A DNA stretch of 64,000 bases, from the NCBI GenBank assembly GCA_963708735.1, contig CAVPTW010000007.1, positions 1-64,000 on the forward strand, in the 5' to 3' direction. This stretch comes from JAGPUQ01 sp963708735 (GTDB lineage: Bacteria; Pseudomonadota; Gammaproteobacteria; Pseudomonadales; Porticoccaceae). Positions 42,347 to 51,697 of the stretch are shown piece after piece (within the stretch, counting starts at the first letter, position 1; each line of letters opens with the position of its first letter). Both the position numbers and the translations under genes were made by a program. The notes below the pieces were generated by a model. The model was given only the letters and a program-made list of their open reading frames with translations, had not been told where the DNA came from and searched no databases.

Positions 42347-44148
42347 CCGATGACCGACAGTTGACGTCCCGTCACGGCGAGATCGGACGATCGATCTATT
42401 GCGGTGCGGTCGGGGAGAACCTGGCGGGTACCGAAGTGGTGCTGTGCGGCTGGGTGGATCGTCGCCGCGATCACGGCGGGGTTATCTTCATCGATCTGCG
42501 TGATCGGGACGGTATCGTCCAGGTCGTGTTCGACCCTGACTGTGGGGTGCATTTCAATACAGCGGATCGCGTCCGCGGCGAGTATGTGTTGCGCGTGACC
42601 GGGCGGGTGCGCGCGCGCACGCCCGAGACCGTGAATCCCGACATGGCGACGGGCCGGGTCGAGGTCTATGGTCTCGCGCTCGACATTCTCAACAGCGCCG
42701 AGACGCCGCCCTTTCAGCTCGACGAGCACACCCGCGTGGGCGAGGAAGTGCGTCTGCACCATCGCTATCTGGATCTGCGCCGGCCGGAGATGCAGCGCAA
42801 TCTGCGCTTGAGGGCCAGGGTTACCGGCGCGTTGCGGCGCTTTCTCGACGGCGAGGGTTTTCTCGATATCGAGACGCCGATCCTGACCCGGGCGACGCCC
42901 GAGGGTGCGCGCGATTACCTGGTGCCCAGCCGCACGCATCCCGGGCGCTTTTTCGCGCTCCCGCAGTCGCCGCAGTTGTTCAAGCAGATGCTGATGGTGA
43001 GCGGATTCGATCGCTACTATCAGGTCGCGCGCTGTTTCCGCGACGAGGATTTGCGTGCCGACCGTCAGCCGGAATTCACCCAGATCGACATCGAGACATC
43101 CTTCCTGGCCGAGGCCGATCTCATGGCGCTCGTCGAAGCCATGGTACGGGGGCTGTTTACCGAAGTGCTTGACGTCGATCTCGGCGAATTTCCCCGCCTG
43201 ACCTACGCCGAGGCGATGGCGCGTTTCGGCAGCGACAAGCCCGATCTGCGCATTCCCCTGGAACTGGTCGATATCAAGGATCTGATGGCGGGTGTCGAAT
43301 TCAAGGTGTTTGCCGCGGCCGCCGCTGATCCCGCGAGTCGGGTGACCGCGCTGCGCCTGCCGGGTGGCAATGCGCTCAGCCGCAAGCAGATCGACGATTA
43401 CACGGCTTTCGTTGCGCGTTACGGTGCCCGCGGACTGGCTTACATCAAGGTCAACAATTGCGCCGATCTCGAAGAGGGTCTGCAATCGCCCATCGTGAAA
43501 TTCCTGCCGCCGCCAGTGCGGCGCGCGATTCTCGACCGCGTCGGCGCGGAAAACGGCGACCTGATCTTTTTCGGCGCCGACAAGGCCGCCGTGGTGGCGG
43601 AATCCCTGGGCGCCCTGCGCGGCAAGCTGGGCCTCGATCTGGATCTTTATACCCGCGCCTGGGCGCCGCTCTGGGTCGTGGATTTTCCCATGTTCGAACG
43701 GGACGGCAGCGGCGGCTGGACCCCGCTCCATCATCCTTTCACCGCGCCTTCCTGCGATCCTGACGCCTTGCGCGCCGATCCCGGCGCGGCGCTGTCGCGC
43801 GCCTACGACATGGTGTTGAACGGCACTGAACTGGGTGGCGGTTCCGCGCGGATTCACCGGCCCGAACTACAGGCGGCGGTATTCGACATCCTGGGTATCG
43901 ACGCCGGCCAGCAGCGCGAGAAGTTCGGTTTTCTGCTGGATGCCCTGAAATACGGCTGCCCGCCCCATGCCGGCATTGCCTTTGGTCTGGATCGACTGGT
44001 GATGCTGATGCTGGGCGCCGGCTCGATCCGCGATGTCATCGCCTTTCCCAAGACCCAGTCGGCGCAGTGCCTGCTGACCGATGCCCCGGGCGCGGTGGGG
44101 AGCGAAGCCCTGCGGGATCTGCACATCGCCCTGCGTCCGCCGCAGTAG
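42343..44148 (+). CDS. aspS: Aspartyl-tRNA synthetase
   Basis: A 601-residue class IIb synthetase. The N-terminal OB fold binds the anticodon (LCGWVDRRRDHGGVIFIDLR). The catalytic domain has RHRYLDLRRPEMQ-like HHRYLDLRRPEMQRNLRLRA, PEGARDYLVPSR, QVARCFRDEDLRADRQPEFT (motif 2), and GLDRLVMLMLGAGSIRDVIAF (motif 3). The bacterial GAD insert lies in between. Length matches bacterial AspS. It is followed 17 bp later by yebC. Confidence 0.97.
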   Translation: MTDDRQLTSRHGEIGRSIYCGAVGENLAGTEVVLCGWVDRRRDHGGVIFIDLRDRDGIVQVVFDPDCGVHFNTADRVRGEYVLRVTGRVRARTPETVNPDMATGRVEVYGLALDILNSAETPPFQLDEHTRVGEEVRLHHRYLDLRRPEMQRNLRLRARVTGALRRFLDGEGFLDIETPILTRATPEGARDYLVPSRTHPGRFFALPQSPQLFKQMLMVSGFDRYYQVARCFRDEDLRADRQPEFTQIDIETSFLAEADLMALVEAMVRGLFTEVLDVDLGEFPRLTYAEAMARFGSDKPDLRIPLELVDIKDLMAGVEFKVFAAAAADPASRVTALRLPGGNALSRKQIDDYTAFVARYGARGLAYIKVNNCADLEEGLQSPIVKFLPPPVRRAILDRVGAENGDLIFFGADKAAVVAESLGALRGKLGLDLDLYTRAWAPLWVVDFPMFERDGSGGWTPLHHPFTAPSCDPDALRADPGAALSRAYDMVLNGTELGGGSARIHRPELQAAVFDILGIDAGQQREKFGFLLDALKYGCPPHAGIAFGLDRLVMLMLGAGSIRDVIAFPKTQSAQCLLTDAPGAVGSEALRDLHIALRPPQ

Positions 44149-44165
44149 TTTTCCGGAGACTCTTC

Positions 44166-44897
44166 ATGGCCGGCCACAGCAAGTGGGCAAACATCAAGCA
44201 TCGCAAGGCGGCCCAGGACGCCCAGCGCGGCAAGCTGTTCACCAAACTGATTCGCGAGCTGGTGACGGCGGCGCGTACCGGCGGCGGCACGCCGGAAGAC
44301 AATCCGCGCTTGCGGACCGCGATCGACAAGGCGCTGTCGGTGAACATGAAAAGGGATACCATCGACAAGGCGATCCAGCGCGGCGCGGGCGCCGGCGATG
44401 CGGAAAACTATGAAGAAGTCACCTACGAAGGCTATGGCGCGGGCGGTGTCGCGCTGCTGGTGGAATGCCTCACCGACAACCGCAACCGCACGGTGGCCGA
44501 TGTCCGGCACGCGTTCAGCAAGCGCGGCGGCAACCTGGGTACCGACGGTTCGGTCGCCTATCTGTTCAACCGGCGCGGTCAGTTGACCTATCCGCCGGGC
44601 TGCGATGAGGACCGCATTATCGAGATTGCGCTTGAAGCCGGTGCCGAGGACGTAGTGAGCAATGCAGACGGTTCGGTCGATGTGCTGTGCGGCTGGCAGG
44701 ATTTCGCCGCGGTAAAGGCGGCGATGACGGCCGCGGGATTGACGCCGGAGCATGCGGAGGTCGCCATGATCCCGCTCACCACCGTGGTGCCGGATGCGGA
44801 CAGTGCGGTGGCGGTGATCGCCTTGATCGACCAGCTCGAAGATCTGGACGATGTCCAGAACGTCTATACCAACGCTGATTTGTCGGCAGCGCCCTAG
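44166..44897 (+). CDS. yebC: YebC/PmpR-family regulator
   Basis: A 243-residue protein of the YebC/TACO1 family, starting with the invariant MAGHSKWANIKHRKAAQDA. Further markers are NPRLRTAIDKALSVNMKRD, YEGYGAGGVALLVECLTDN and FSKRGGNLGTDGSVAYLF. Members act as transcription regulators or as translation factors that help ribosomes at proline stretches. The position just before ruvC is conserved across bacteria. Confidence 0.95.
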   Translation: MAGHSKWANIKHRKAAQDAQRGKLFTKLIRELVTAARTGGGTPEDNPRLRTAIDKALSVNMKRDTIDKAIQRGAGAGDAENYEEVTYEGYGAGGVALLVECLTDNRNRTVADVRHAFSKRGGNLGTDGSVAYLFNRRGQLTYPPGCDEDRIIEIALEAGAEDVVSNADGSVDVLCGWQDFAAVKAAMTAAGLTPEHAEVAMIPLTTVVPDADSAVAVIALIDQLEDLDDVQNVYTNADLSAAP

Positions 44898-44971
44898 GTG
44901 ATCTTCTTCGCGCCGCGCTGGAGGCTGCCGAGCGCGCACACATGGTTCTCTCGCTGGCATTGGAATTCGCC

Positions 44972-45490
44972 ATGGCGGTGATATTGGGCATCGATCCCGG
45001 CTCCCGATGCACCGGCTTTGGTGTTGTCGAGAGCTCTGGCGCCAGCCCTGCCTACATCGCGAGCGGCGTGGTACGACCGCCGGCCGCCACGCTTGCCGAA
45101 CGCCTCGGCCATATTTTCAGCGGAGTCAGCGAGCTCATCGCCCGTTATCACCCGGATGCGGTGGCGATCGAGGACATTTTCTTCGCCCGCGATCCCCGTG
45201 CGGCGCTGCGCCTGGGCCAGGCCCGGGGCGCCGCCATTGTCGCCGCGGTCCATGCCGGCTTGCCGGTTGCCGAGTACAGTGCGCGCACCGTAAAACAGGC
45301 CGTGGTGGGTAATGGCGGTGCTACCAAGGAGCAGGTGCAGTTGATGGTGAAACAGTTGTTGCAATTGCCGGCGGTTCCGCCGGCCGATGCCGCCGATGCG
45401 CTGGCGGTGGCGATCTGTCATGTCCACGGGATCGCGACGGCGGCCCGGGTGGGCGCGGCCCATTACGCCCGCGGGCGTTGGCAGAGTTAG
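44972..45490 (+). CDS. ruvC: Holliday junction resolvase RuvC
   Basis: A 172-residue endonuclease that cuts Holliday junctions after RuvAB branch migration. Acidic active-site residues lie in MAVILGIDPGSR (D8), VAIEDIFFARDPRAAL, and the C-terminal PPADAADALAVAICH. ATG 44972 gives the usual RuvC length; an upstream in-frame ATG at 44942 would add ten unlikely residues. It is followed by ruvA and ruvB in the same operon. Confidence 0.96.
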   Translation: MAVILGIDPGSRCTGFGVVESSGASPAYIASGVVRPPAATLAERLGHIFSGVSELIARYHPDAVAIEDIFFARDPRAALRLGQARGAAIVAAVHAGLPVAEYSARTVKQAVVGNGGATKEQVQLMVKQLLQLPAVPPADAADALAVAICHVHGIATAARVGAAHYARGRWQS

Positions 45491-45533
45491 CGATGCCCAT
45501 CGGTTGCGCATCCGGGGTCGTGGAGGATAGGCC

Positions 45534-46151
45534 GTGATCGGTTGGCTCAGCGGCATACTGCGGGAGAAGCAGGCCCAGGAGTTGCTGGTCGATGTCCAGG
45601 GCGTCGGCTACGAGGTGCTGGTATCCCTCAACACCTATTTCGTACTGCCTGAAGCGGGCAGCCCGGTTGTCCTGCATACGCACTTGGTGGTGCGTGAAGA
45701 CGCCCAGCAACTGTTCGGATTCAGCGATGTCGCCGAGCGGCGGTTGTTCCGCGAGTTGATCCGCATCAGCGGCGTCGGCCCGCGGCTGGCGCTCGCCGTG
45801 CTGTCGGGCATGACGGTGGGAGAGTTCATCCATGCGATCCGCGCCGGCGATACCGCGCGCCTGGTCAGGCTGCCCGGGGTAGGGCGCAAGACGGCGGAGC
45901 GCCTGCTGGTGGAAATGCGCGACCGCATCGCCGACTGGGGTCCGGTGGCGACCGGCGCTGCCGGTCCGAACGCGGCATCGCGCGGACAGGACATCAGCGG
46001 TGAGGCCGAGAGCGCCCTGATGACGCTCGGTTACAAACCCGCGGAGGCGGCGCAGATGGTGACCGCGGCGCTGGCCGACTGCCCGGCGGCCGAGGCGACC
46101 GACAGCGCGCAGCTGATCCGCAGAGCCTTGCGCGGCATGGTGAAAAAGTAG
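45534..46151 (+). CDS. ruvA: Holliday junction branch migration protein RuvA
   Basis: A 205-residue junction-binding protein that loads RuvB. It starts at a GTG with MIGWLSGILREKQ; domain I continues to GVGYEVLVSL; domain II has helix-hairpin-helix motifs at RISGVGPRLALAVLSGM and LVRLPGVGRKTAERLLVEMRD; the flexible linker leads to domain III, ALMTLGYKPAEAAQMV, which contacts RuvB. GGAGG upstream supports the start. Confidence 0.96.
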   Translation: MIGWLSGILREKQAQELLVDVQGVGYEVLVSLNTYFVLPEAGSPVVLHTHLVVREDAQQLFGFSDVAERRLFRELIRISGVGPRLALAVLSGMTVGEFIHAIRAGDTARLVRLPGVGRKTAERLLVEMRDRIADWGPVATGAAGPNAASRGQDISGEAESALMTLGYKPAEAAQMVTAALADCPAAEATDSAQLIRRALRGMVKK

Positions 46152-46194
46152 TCCGGGACCGGTATGCTAGCCGCCAATTTCCCGGGCTGGCCCG

Positions 46195-47238
46195 ATGATT
46201 GAAACGGATCGTCTCGTAGCGCCTCAGGCGGCCGCCCCCGAACAGCGCATCGATCGCGCGCTGCGCCCCCTGAGACTCGCAGACTACGTCGGTCAGACCG
46301 CGGTGCGGGAGCAGATGGCGGTGTTCATCGAGGCCGCGTGCAGCCGCAACGAACCCCTGGATCACACCCTGGTATTCGGCCCGCCGGGGCTCGGCAAGAC
46401 CACGCTTGCGCACATCATCGCCAGCGAAATGGGCGCCCGGCTGAAGACCACCTCGGGTCCGGTGCTGGAACGGGCCGGGGATCTCGCGGCCCTGCTCACC
46501 AATCTGGAAGCGGGCGACGTGCTGTTCATCGACGAGATCCATCGCCTGAGCCCGGTGGTGGAGGAGATTCTCTATCCGGCGATGGAGGATTACCGGCTCG
46601 ATATCCTGATCGGCGAAGGACCGGCCGCGCGTTCGATCAAGCTCGAATTGCCGCCGTTCACCCTGGTGGGTGCCACCACGCGCGCGGGTCTGCTCACGTC
46701 GCCGCTGAGGGATCGTTTCGGCATCGTGCAGCGCCTCGAGTTTTACAGTGTCGAGGAACTGGGCGCCATCGTTACCCGCGCTGCCGGGATTCTCGGCGTC
46801 GAGATCGATGTGGACGGCGCCATGGAAGTAGCGCGCCGGGCGCGCGGCACGCCCCGCATCGCCAACCGACTGTTGCGGCGGGTGCGCGATTACGCCGAAG
46901 TGCGGGGCGACGGTCGCATCCTGGCGGGAATCGCCGACGTTGCCCTGGATATGCTCAAGGTGGACAAGTCCGGATTCGATCATCTCGACCGGCGCCTGCT
47001 GCGCAGCATTATCGAAAAATTCGATGGCGGCCCGGTGGGCGTGGACAGTCTCGCGGCGGCCTTGAGCGAGGAGCGCGACACCATCGAGGACGTGCTCGAA
47101 CCCTATTTGATCCAGCAGGGCTATCTGGCGCGCACGGCGCGCGGTCGGATTGCGACGCGACTTGCCTACGAGCATTTTGGTTTGCGACCGCCGGCGACCG
47201 GCGGCGCCGGACCACAGCCGGGACTGTTGCAGCCTTGA
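46195..47238 (+). CDS. ruvB: Holliday junction branch migration ATPase RuvB
   Basis: A 347-residue AAA+ motor. RPLRLADYVGQTAVREQM precedes Walker A in FGPPGLGKTTLAHIIA; Walker B is VLFIDEIHRLSPVVEE; sensor 1 is VGATTRAGLLTSPLRDRFG; the winged-helix C-terminus ends in YLARTARGRIATRLAYEHFG. The hexamer drives branch migration of Holliday junctions with RuvA. Its stop overlaps the ybgC start (TTGA), joining the ruv and tol genes. Confidence 0.97.
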   Translation: MIETDRLVAPQAAAPEQRIDRALRPLRLADYVGQTAVREQMAVFIEAACSRNEPLDHTLVFGPPGLGKTTLAHIIASEMGARLKTTSGPVLERAGDLAALLTNLEAGDVLFIDEIHRLSPVVEEILYPAMEDYRLDILIGEGPAARSIKLELPPFTLVGATTRAGLLTSPLRDRFGIVQRLEFYSVEELGAIVTRAAGILGVEIDVDGAMEVARRARGTPRIANRLLRRVRDYAEVRGDGRILAGIADVALDMLKVDKSGFDHLDRRLLRSIIEKFDGGPVGVDSLAAALSEERDTIEDVLEPYLIQQGYLARTARGRIATRLAYEHFGLRPPATGGAGPQPGLLQP

Positions 47239-47639
47239 GCACGATTTTCGAATTGCCGGTGCGAGTTTATATCGAGGATACCGATGCCCAGGGCATTGTC
47301 TATTACGTGAATTACCTGAAATACATGGAGCGCGCGCGTTCGGAATGGCTCCGCCACCATGGGTTTGCGAATCCCGCCTTCTGGGGCGATGACAGTATTT
47401 TTGTGGTGCACTCGCTCAATGTGCGTTACCACCGCCCGGCAAGACTCTATGACGACCTGGTCATTACCGCTTGCGCGGTGGCGCACGGTCGCGCCTGGTT
47501 TGAGGTCGAGCAGACAGTGCGTCGCGGCGAGGAATTATTGTGCTCGGGGCAGGTCAAGGTAGCCTGTGCCGATCGCCACACCATGAAACCGGTGAGAATG
47601 CCGAGCGAAATGCTCGAACGAATTTTTGCCAATGCCTGA
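47235..47639 (+). CDS. ybgC: Tol-Pal-associated acyl-CoA thioesterase YbgC
   Basis: A 134-residue hotdog-fold thioesterase. The active-site segment is VRVYIEDTDAQGIVYYVNYLKY (Asp in the DTDxxGxVY motif), followed by ERARSEWLRHHG and a typical VRYHRPARLYDDLVI strand. It starts at TTG overlapping the ruvB stop. YbgC hydrolyses acyl-CoA or acyl-carrier thioesters and is conserved ahead of tolQ, though its role in the Tol system is unclear. Confidence 0.93.
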   Translation: MSTIFELPVRVYIEDTDAQGIVYYVNYLKYMERARSEWLRHHGFANPAFWGDDSIFVVHSLNVRYHRPARLYDDLVITACAVAHGRAWFEVEQTVRRGEELLCSGQVKVACADRHTMKPVRMPSEMLERIFANA

Positions 47640-47656
47640 TTGCTGAGGAGTCGCGG

Positions 47657-48349
47657 GTGACAAATGACCTTTCTTTTTGGGTGCTGATCGTCGGTGCAAC
47701 CCTTCCCGTCAAATTCGTATTGCTGATTCTGTTTGGGGCTTCGATGTTGTCTTGGGTGATGATTGTGCAGCGCGGACTTTATCTGCGCGGCGCCGGGGCC
47801 GACCTCAAGCGATTTGAAAGCACGTTCTGGTCTGGTGGCGATCTCAACCAGTTGTTCAATGACGGCAATGTGCGTTTGCAGAATAATCAGCATATCCCCG
47901 GAGTAGAGGTGGTGTTTCGCGCCGGCTTTCGGGAGTTCAACCGCCTCAACCAGCAGCGCGGCGCGGACCCGGATTCCATCGTTGCCGGTGTCGAGCGGGC
48001 GATGCGGGTGGCGCTGTCCCGGGAAGAAGAAAAGCTCAATACCCATCTGCCGTTCCTCGCCAGCGTGGCTTCGGTGAGCCCTTATATCGGGCTGTTTGGC
48101 ACCGTGTGGGGCATCATGCAGGCGTTCCGGGGTCTTGCCGGAATGCAGCAGGCGACCCTGGCCGCGGTTGCCCCCGGCATTGCCGAGGCGCTGGTGGCGA
48201 CCGCGATGGGCCTGTTTGCGGCAATTCCCGCCGTTATCGCCTACAACCGATACGCCACGCGCGCAGAGCAGGTGTACGGCGGCTACCAGACGTTTGCCGA
48301 GGAATTTTCCGGCATCCTGCACCGCCGCATTTACAGCACCGGCAAGTAG
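47657..48349 (+). CDS. tolQ: Tol-Pal system proton channel subunit TolQ
   Basis: A 230-residue inner-membrane protein homologous to ExbB and MotA. Three transmembrane segments can be seen: LPVKFVLLILFGASMLSWVM, SVASVSPYIGLFGTVWGIMQ and AEALVATAMGLFAAIPAVIA, with conserved Gly/Thr/Pro of the proton path. GTG 47657 follows GAGGAG and gives the usual length. With TolR it uses the proton gradient to energise TolA during cell-envelope constriction. Confidence 0.96.
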   Translation: MTNDLSFWVLIVGATLPVKFVLLILFGASMLSWVMIVQRGLYLRGAGADLKRFESTFWSGGDLNQLFNDGNVRLQNNQHIPGVEVVFRAGFREFNRLNQQRGADPDSIVAGVERAMRVALSREEEKLNTHLPFLASVASVSPYIGLFGTVWGIMQAFRGLAGMQQATLAAVAPGIAEALVATAMGLFAAIPAVIAYNRYATRAEQVYGGYQTFAEEFSGILHRRIYSTGK

Positions 48350-48361
48350 CAGGTCGGAATC

Positions 48362-48790
48362 ATGGCTTTCAACAAGAAACAAAAGCGCGCGCTGGTGGCG
48401 GAAATCAACGTCGTTCCGTATATCGACGTGATGCTGGTGCTGCTGATTGTTTTCATGGTCACCGCGCCGCTGCTCACCACGGGCGTGAAGGTGGATCTGC
48501 CCAAGGCGACTGCGCAGCCGGTGGAGGACAAGGAACCCATCGAGGTCGCGATTGACAAGGCGGGCGTGTACCACCTGGATCTCGGCAACGGCAAAAGTCA
48601 GCCGGAAGCGGTGGACACCATTGTCGAGAAAATCCGCAAGGTGTTGAGCGAAAAGCCGGATACGCCGGTGCTGGTGCGGGGTGACCGCACGGTCGATTAC
48701 GGCACCGTGGTCGGGCTCATGGCAAGGCTGCAAGCGGTCGGAGTGAAGGGCGTTGGACTGGTCACCGATCCGCCGTCGGGGCGACGGTGA
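48362..48790 (+). CDS. tolR: Tol-Pal system protein TolR
   Basis: A 142-residue inner-membrane protein with one transmembrane helix: AEINVVPYIDVMLVLLIVFMV, in which the conserved membrane Asp (YIDVML) carries protons. The periplasmic part has VDLPKATAQPVEDKEPIEV and the C-terminal VGLMARLQAVGVKGVGLVT. It lies 12 bp after tolQ and abuts tolA. TolQR stators use the proton gradient to act on TolA. Confidence 0.96.
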   Translation: MAFNKKQKRALVAEINVVPYIDVMLVLLIVFMVTAPLLTTGVKVDLPKATAQPVEDKEPIEVAIDKAGVYHLDLGNGKSQPEAVDTIVEKIRKVLSEKPDTPVLVRGDRTVDYGTVVGLMARLQAVGVKGVGLVTDPPSGRR

Positions 48791-49750
48791 ATGGCACGAC
48801 GCGGATCCGGGTATCGGATTGCCGTACTGTGCAGCGCCTTGCTGCATGGGGGGCTGCTCTACCTGCTGATCAGCGGCTGGTACCCCGAGTTCCACCGGAG
48901 GGAGCTGGTGCAGCCAAGCTATATCGAAGCCACGTTGTTGCAGGTCGAGCGTCCGGCGCCGCAGCCGGCCCGGCCCGCGCCGGCACAGGCCGAGCAGTCC
49001 AAACCGGAGCCGGCCAAACCAGAGCCTGCAAAGCCGGAACCACCAAAGCCGGAACCACCAAAGCCGGAACCACCAAAGCCGGAACCACCAAAACCGGAGC
49101 CGGCCAAACCTGAGCCCAAGCCGGTAGCGGACGATACCGCCGCGAAGCGTGCGGAACAGGCAGCGCGCGAAAAAGCCGCGCAACAGAAATTGGCGCAGGA
49201 AACCGCGGCCAAGGAGAAGTTGGCGCTCCAGAAGGCAGCTCAGGAGAAAGCCACGCAGGAAAAATTGGCGAAGGAGAAAGCGGCAAAGGAACAGGCCGCC
49301 AAGGACCAGGAGAAGGCAGCGAAGGAAAAGCTCGCGAAAGAAAAGGCCGCGCGCGAAAAAGCCGAGCAGGAGGCGCGCGCCCAACGCGAGCAACAACAGG
49401 CCGCGGCGCAGGCCGCCGAACAGGCCCAGGCCGCGGCGCAGCAGTCGGTCTCGACTTATGGCGACTATGTGCGAGACCGCATCGCGGCGAATTGGAGCAG
49501 GCCGCCGAGCGCGCGTCGCGATATGCAGGTGGAGCTACAGATACGGATCGTGCCCACTGGCCAGGTGATGGGCGTTGCCGTGACGCGATCAAGCGGCGAT
49601 CCCGCGTTTGATCAGTCCGCGATCACTGCGGTTGAGCGGGCCGGGCGCTTTGATCGCCTGCAGGAACTGGCCCGCAAGGATCCATTGCTGTTCGAGGAAT
49701 ATTTCCGCAAATTTACCCTGGTATTCAGACCCGAGGACTTGAGGCTCTAA
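48791..49750 (+). CDS. tolA: Tol-Pal system protein TolA
   Basis: A 319-residue envelope-spanning protein. One N-terminal membrane helix (residues about 10-28) is followed by a Pro-Glu-Lys repeat region (about residues 70-112), a long Ala/Lys/Glu coiled helix (about 115-215), and a C-terminal TonB-like domain with DRIAANWSRPPSARRDM, RIVPTGQVMGVAVTRSSGD and KFTLVFRPEDL. It links the TolQR motor to Pal and TolB. The Pro-rich repeat is encoded by a perfect DNA tandem repeat. Its stop overlaps the tolB start (TAATG). Confidence 0.93.
   Translation: MARRGSGYRIAVLCSALLHGGLLYLLISGWYPEFHRRELVQPSYIEATLLQVERPAPQPARPAPAQAEQSKPEPAKPEPAKPEPPKPEPPKPEPPKPEPPKPEPAKPEPKPVADDTAAKRAEQAAREKAAQQKLAQETAAKEKLALQKAAQEKATQEKLAKEKAAKEQAAKDQEKAAKEKLAKEKAAREKAEQEARAQREQQQAAAQAAEQAQAAAQQSVSTYGDYVRDRIAANWSRPPSARRDMQVELQIRIVPTGQVMGVAVTRSSGDPAFDQSAITAVERAGRFDRLQELARKDPLLFEEYFRKFTLVFRPEDLRL
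49030..49089 (+). repeat. 15 bp x 4 tandem repeat inside tolA
   Basis: AAAGCCGGAACCACC is repeated four times without a mismatch and encodes KPEPP repeats; flanking copies are imperfect. A repeat of this kind can change copy number by slippage in steps of five residues without breaking the frame, altering the length of the TolA arm. Confidence 0.9.
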
Positions 49751-51090
49751 TGGAAACACATCCGAGCACTAACCCGTTGAATGTCCGGCGTGGCTGCCGG
49801 AACTGGTGGTCCATGGCGGCGGCGTTCGCACTGCTGTGCATGTCATTGTCCGCGCGCGCAGAGCTCTCGATCGAGATCACGCACGGTGCCGATAACCCCA
49901 CCCGTATCGCGGTGGTACCCATGACGCTCGCCGGCGGACAGTTGCCCGGCGACATCAGCGCCATTGTTTCCGCCGACCTTGATCGTAGCGGGTTGTTCCA
50001 GACCATGGCGCGGGAAAACATGCTGTCGTTTCCCCGCAGCGTGGCGGAGATCCAGTACCACGACTGGAGTGTCGCGGGGATTGAGTATGTGGTGGTAGCA
50101 GATGTTCAGCGTCCTGCCGCGGGGCGTATCAAGCTGACCTTCAGCCTGGCTCAGGTACCGGGTCAACGGCAGGTATTTACCAAGGTTGTCGAGGGCAGCG
50201 ACAGTGAGCTGCGCGATATTGCGCACTACATCAGCGATACGGTCTTCGAAGCGATCACCGGAATTCGCGGTGCTTTTTCCACGCGCATCGCCTATGTCAC
50301 GGCGACCCCGGAGGGCGGCGTGCTGGCGTATCGGCTGCTGGTTGCCGATGCCGACGGCGCCCGGGAGCGACTGATGCTGAAATCGAAGGAGCCGATCCTG
50401 TCGCCGCGCTGGTCTCCGGACGGACGCGAGCTGGTCTATGTTTCCTTCGAAACCCGGCGCCCTGCCGTCTTTCGTCAGCGGCTATCGGATGCCCAGCGCG
50501 AACAGGTGACTAATTTTCACGGCTTGAACGGAGCGCCTGCCTGGTCGCCCGATGGCAGCAGTCTCGCCCTGGTGCTTTCCAAGGACGGTAATCCCGAGAT
50601 CTACTTGTATAGCTTCGCGAGCAAGACCTTTACCCGGCTCACGAATCATTTTGCCATCGATACCGAGCCTACCTGGACACCGGATGGCAAAGCCTTGTTG
50701 TTCACGTCCGACCGTGGCGGCTCACCGCAGATCTACAAGCTCACGTTGGCCGGTAATCAGCTGACGCGTGTTACTTTCAACGGCAGCTACAACGCGCGCC
50801 CGCAGCTGGCGGCCGATGGCCGTACGCTGGTGATGGTGCATCGTGGCGAGGGCGGCGGATTCGTTATCGCCAGCCAGGATCTGGTGACCAACGATTTCCG
50901 GTTGTTGACCCAATCCACCCTCGATGAATCACCCACGGTGGCACCGAACGGCGCCATGGTGATGTACACCTCCCGACAGGGTCGCCGTACCGTGCTGGCG
51001 GTGGTTTCAGTCGATGCACGGGCGCGCTTCCTGCTGCCGTCGCAGTCGGGCGATGTGCGGGAGCCCGCGTGGTCGCCGTTTTTGAAGTGA
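49750..51090 (+). CDS. tolB: Tol-Pal system beta-propeller protein TolB
   Basis: A 446-residue periplasmic protein with a signal peptide (about residues 20-37, AAAFALLCMSLSARA). The N-terminal domain includes IAVVPMTLAGGQLPGDISAI; the C-terminal six-bladed propeller repeats include LSPRWSPDGRELVYVSFET, GAPAWSPDGSSLALVLSKDG, TEPTWTPDGKALLFTSDRGG and VREPAWSPF. It binds Pal and TolA and takes part in outer-membrane invagination. The start overlaps the tolA stop. Confidence 0.96.
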   Translation: METHPSTNPLNVRRGCRNWWSMAAAFALLCMSLSARAELSIEITHGADNPTRIAVVPMTLAGGQLPGDISAIVSADLDRSGLFQTMARENMLSFPRSVAEIQYHDWSVAGIEYVVVADVQRPAAGRIKLTFSLAQVPGQRQVFTKVVEGSDSELRDIAHYISDTVFEAITGIRGAFSTRIAYVTATPEGGVLAYRLLVADADGARERLMLKSKEPILSPRWSPDGRELVYVSFETRRPAVFRQRLSDAQREQVTNFHGLNGAPAWSPDGSSLALVLSKDGNPEIYLYSFASKTFTRLTNHFAIDTEPTWTPDGKALLFTSDRGGSPQIYKLTLAGNQLTRVTFNGSYNARPQLAADGRTLVMVHRGEGGGFVIASQDLVTNDFRLLTQSTLDESPTVAPNGAMVMYTSRQGRRTVLAVVSVDARARFLLPSQSGDVREPAWSPFLK

Positions 51091-51178
51091 CCGGGGAAAA
51101 CCGTTAGCGTTTCACGGCTAAACCAGCTAAATTGTGCACGGCTTTTATGCCCTTCAATATCAAGGAGCTTTCTTTCTC

Positions 51179-51691
51179 ATGAATATGAAATCCCTCACTA
51201 ATTTATTTTTCGCTGGTTTCGTGGCGATCTTCCTGGCCGCGTGTTCCAGTACTTCTCCCGACAGCGACGCTGCCGGCACCGGTGTGGGTGGCAGCGGTTC
51301 TGGCAATGGTGTCGCCACCGGCACAGTCGGTGACGGTTCCCTCGGTGGGGCCGATGCGTATGATGCCGGCGGTCTGGAAACCGTGTTCTATTTTGACTTC
51401 GACAAGGCCACGCTGCGGTCCGAAGCGCGTTCCGCTCTGCTGGGCCACGCGGCCAATCTGCGCAGTAACCCCAAGCACATCCGGCTTGAAGGTCACACCG
51501 ACGAGCGCGGAACGCGCGAATACAACATGGCGCTGGGCGAGCGACGTGGCAACGCGGTGCGGGATTTTCTGGTGCTCAACGGCGTCGATTCCAGTCTGAT
51601 CGAAGTTATCAGCTACGGTGAGGAACGCCCTGCCGCCACCGGCAGCGATGAGTCTTCGTGGGCGCTGAATCGCCGTGTGGAACTCAAGTAA
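51179..51691 (+). CDS. pal: Peptidoglycan-associated lipoprotein Pal
   Basis: A 170-residue outer-membrane lipoprotein. The signal peptide ends in a lipobox (IFLAAC), followed by a Gly/Ser/Asp-rich linker and the OmpA-type domain: VFYFDFDKATLRSEAR, IRLEGHTDERGTREYNMALG, ERRGNAVRDFL and ISYGEERPAATGSDE. These bind diaminopimelate in peptidoglycan. ATG 51179 with AGGAG at 51162 is used; an upstream in-frame start lacks a signal-peptide context. Confidence 0.95.
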   Translation: MNMKSLTNLFFAGFVAIFLAACSSTSPDSDAAGTGVGGSGSGNGVATGTVGDGSLGGADAYDAGGLETVFYFDFDKATLRSEARSALLGHAANLRSNPKHIRLEGHTDERGTREYNMALGERRGNAVRDFLVLNGVDSSLIEVISYGEERPAATGSDESSWALNRRVELK

Positions 51692-51697
51692 CATCCG

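Noticed and set aside
42034..43857. Minus-strand open frame opposite aspS
   Set aside because: Antisense shadow of an essential synthetase gene.
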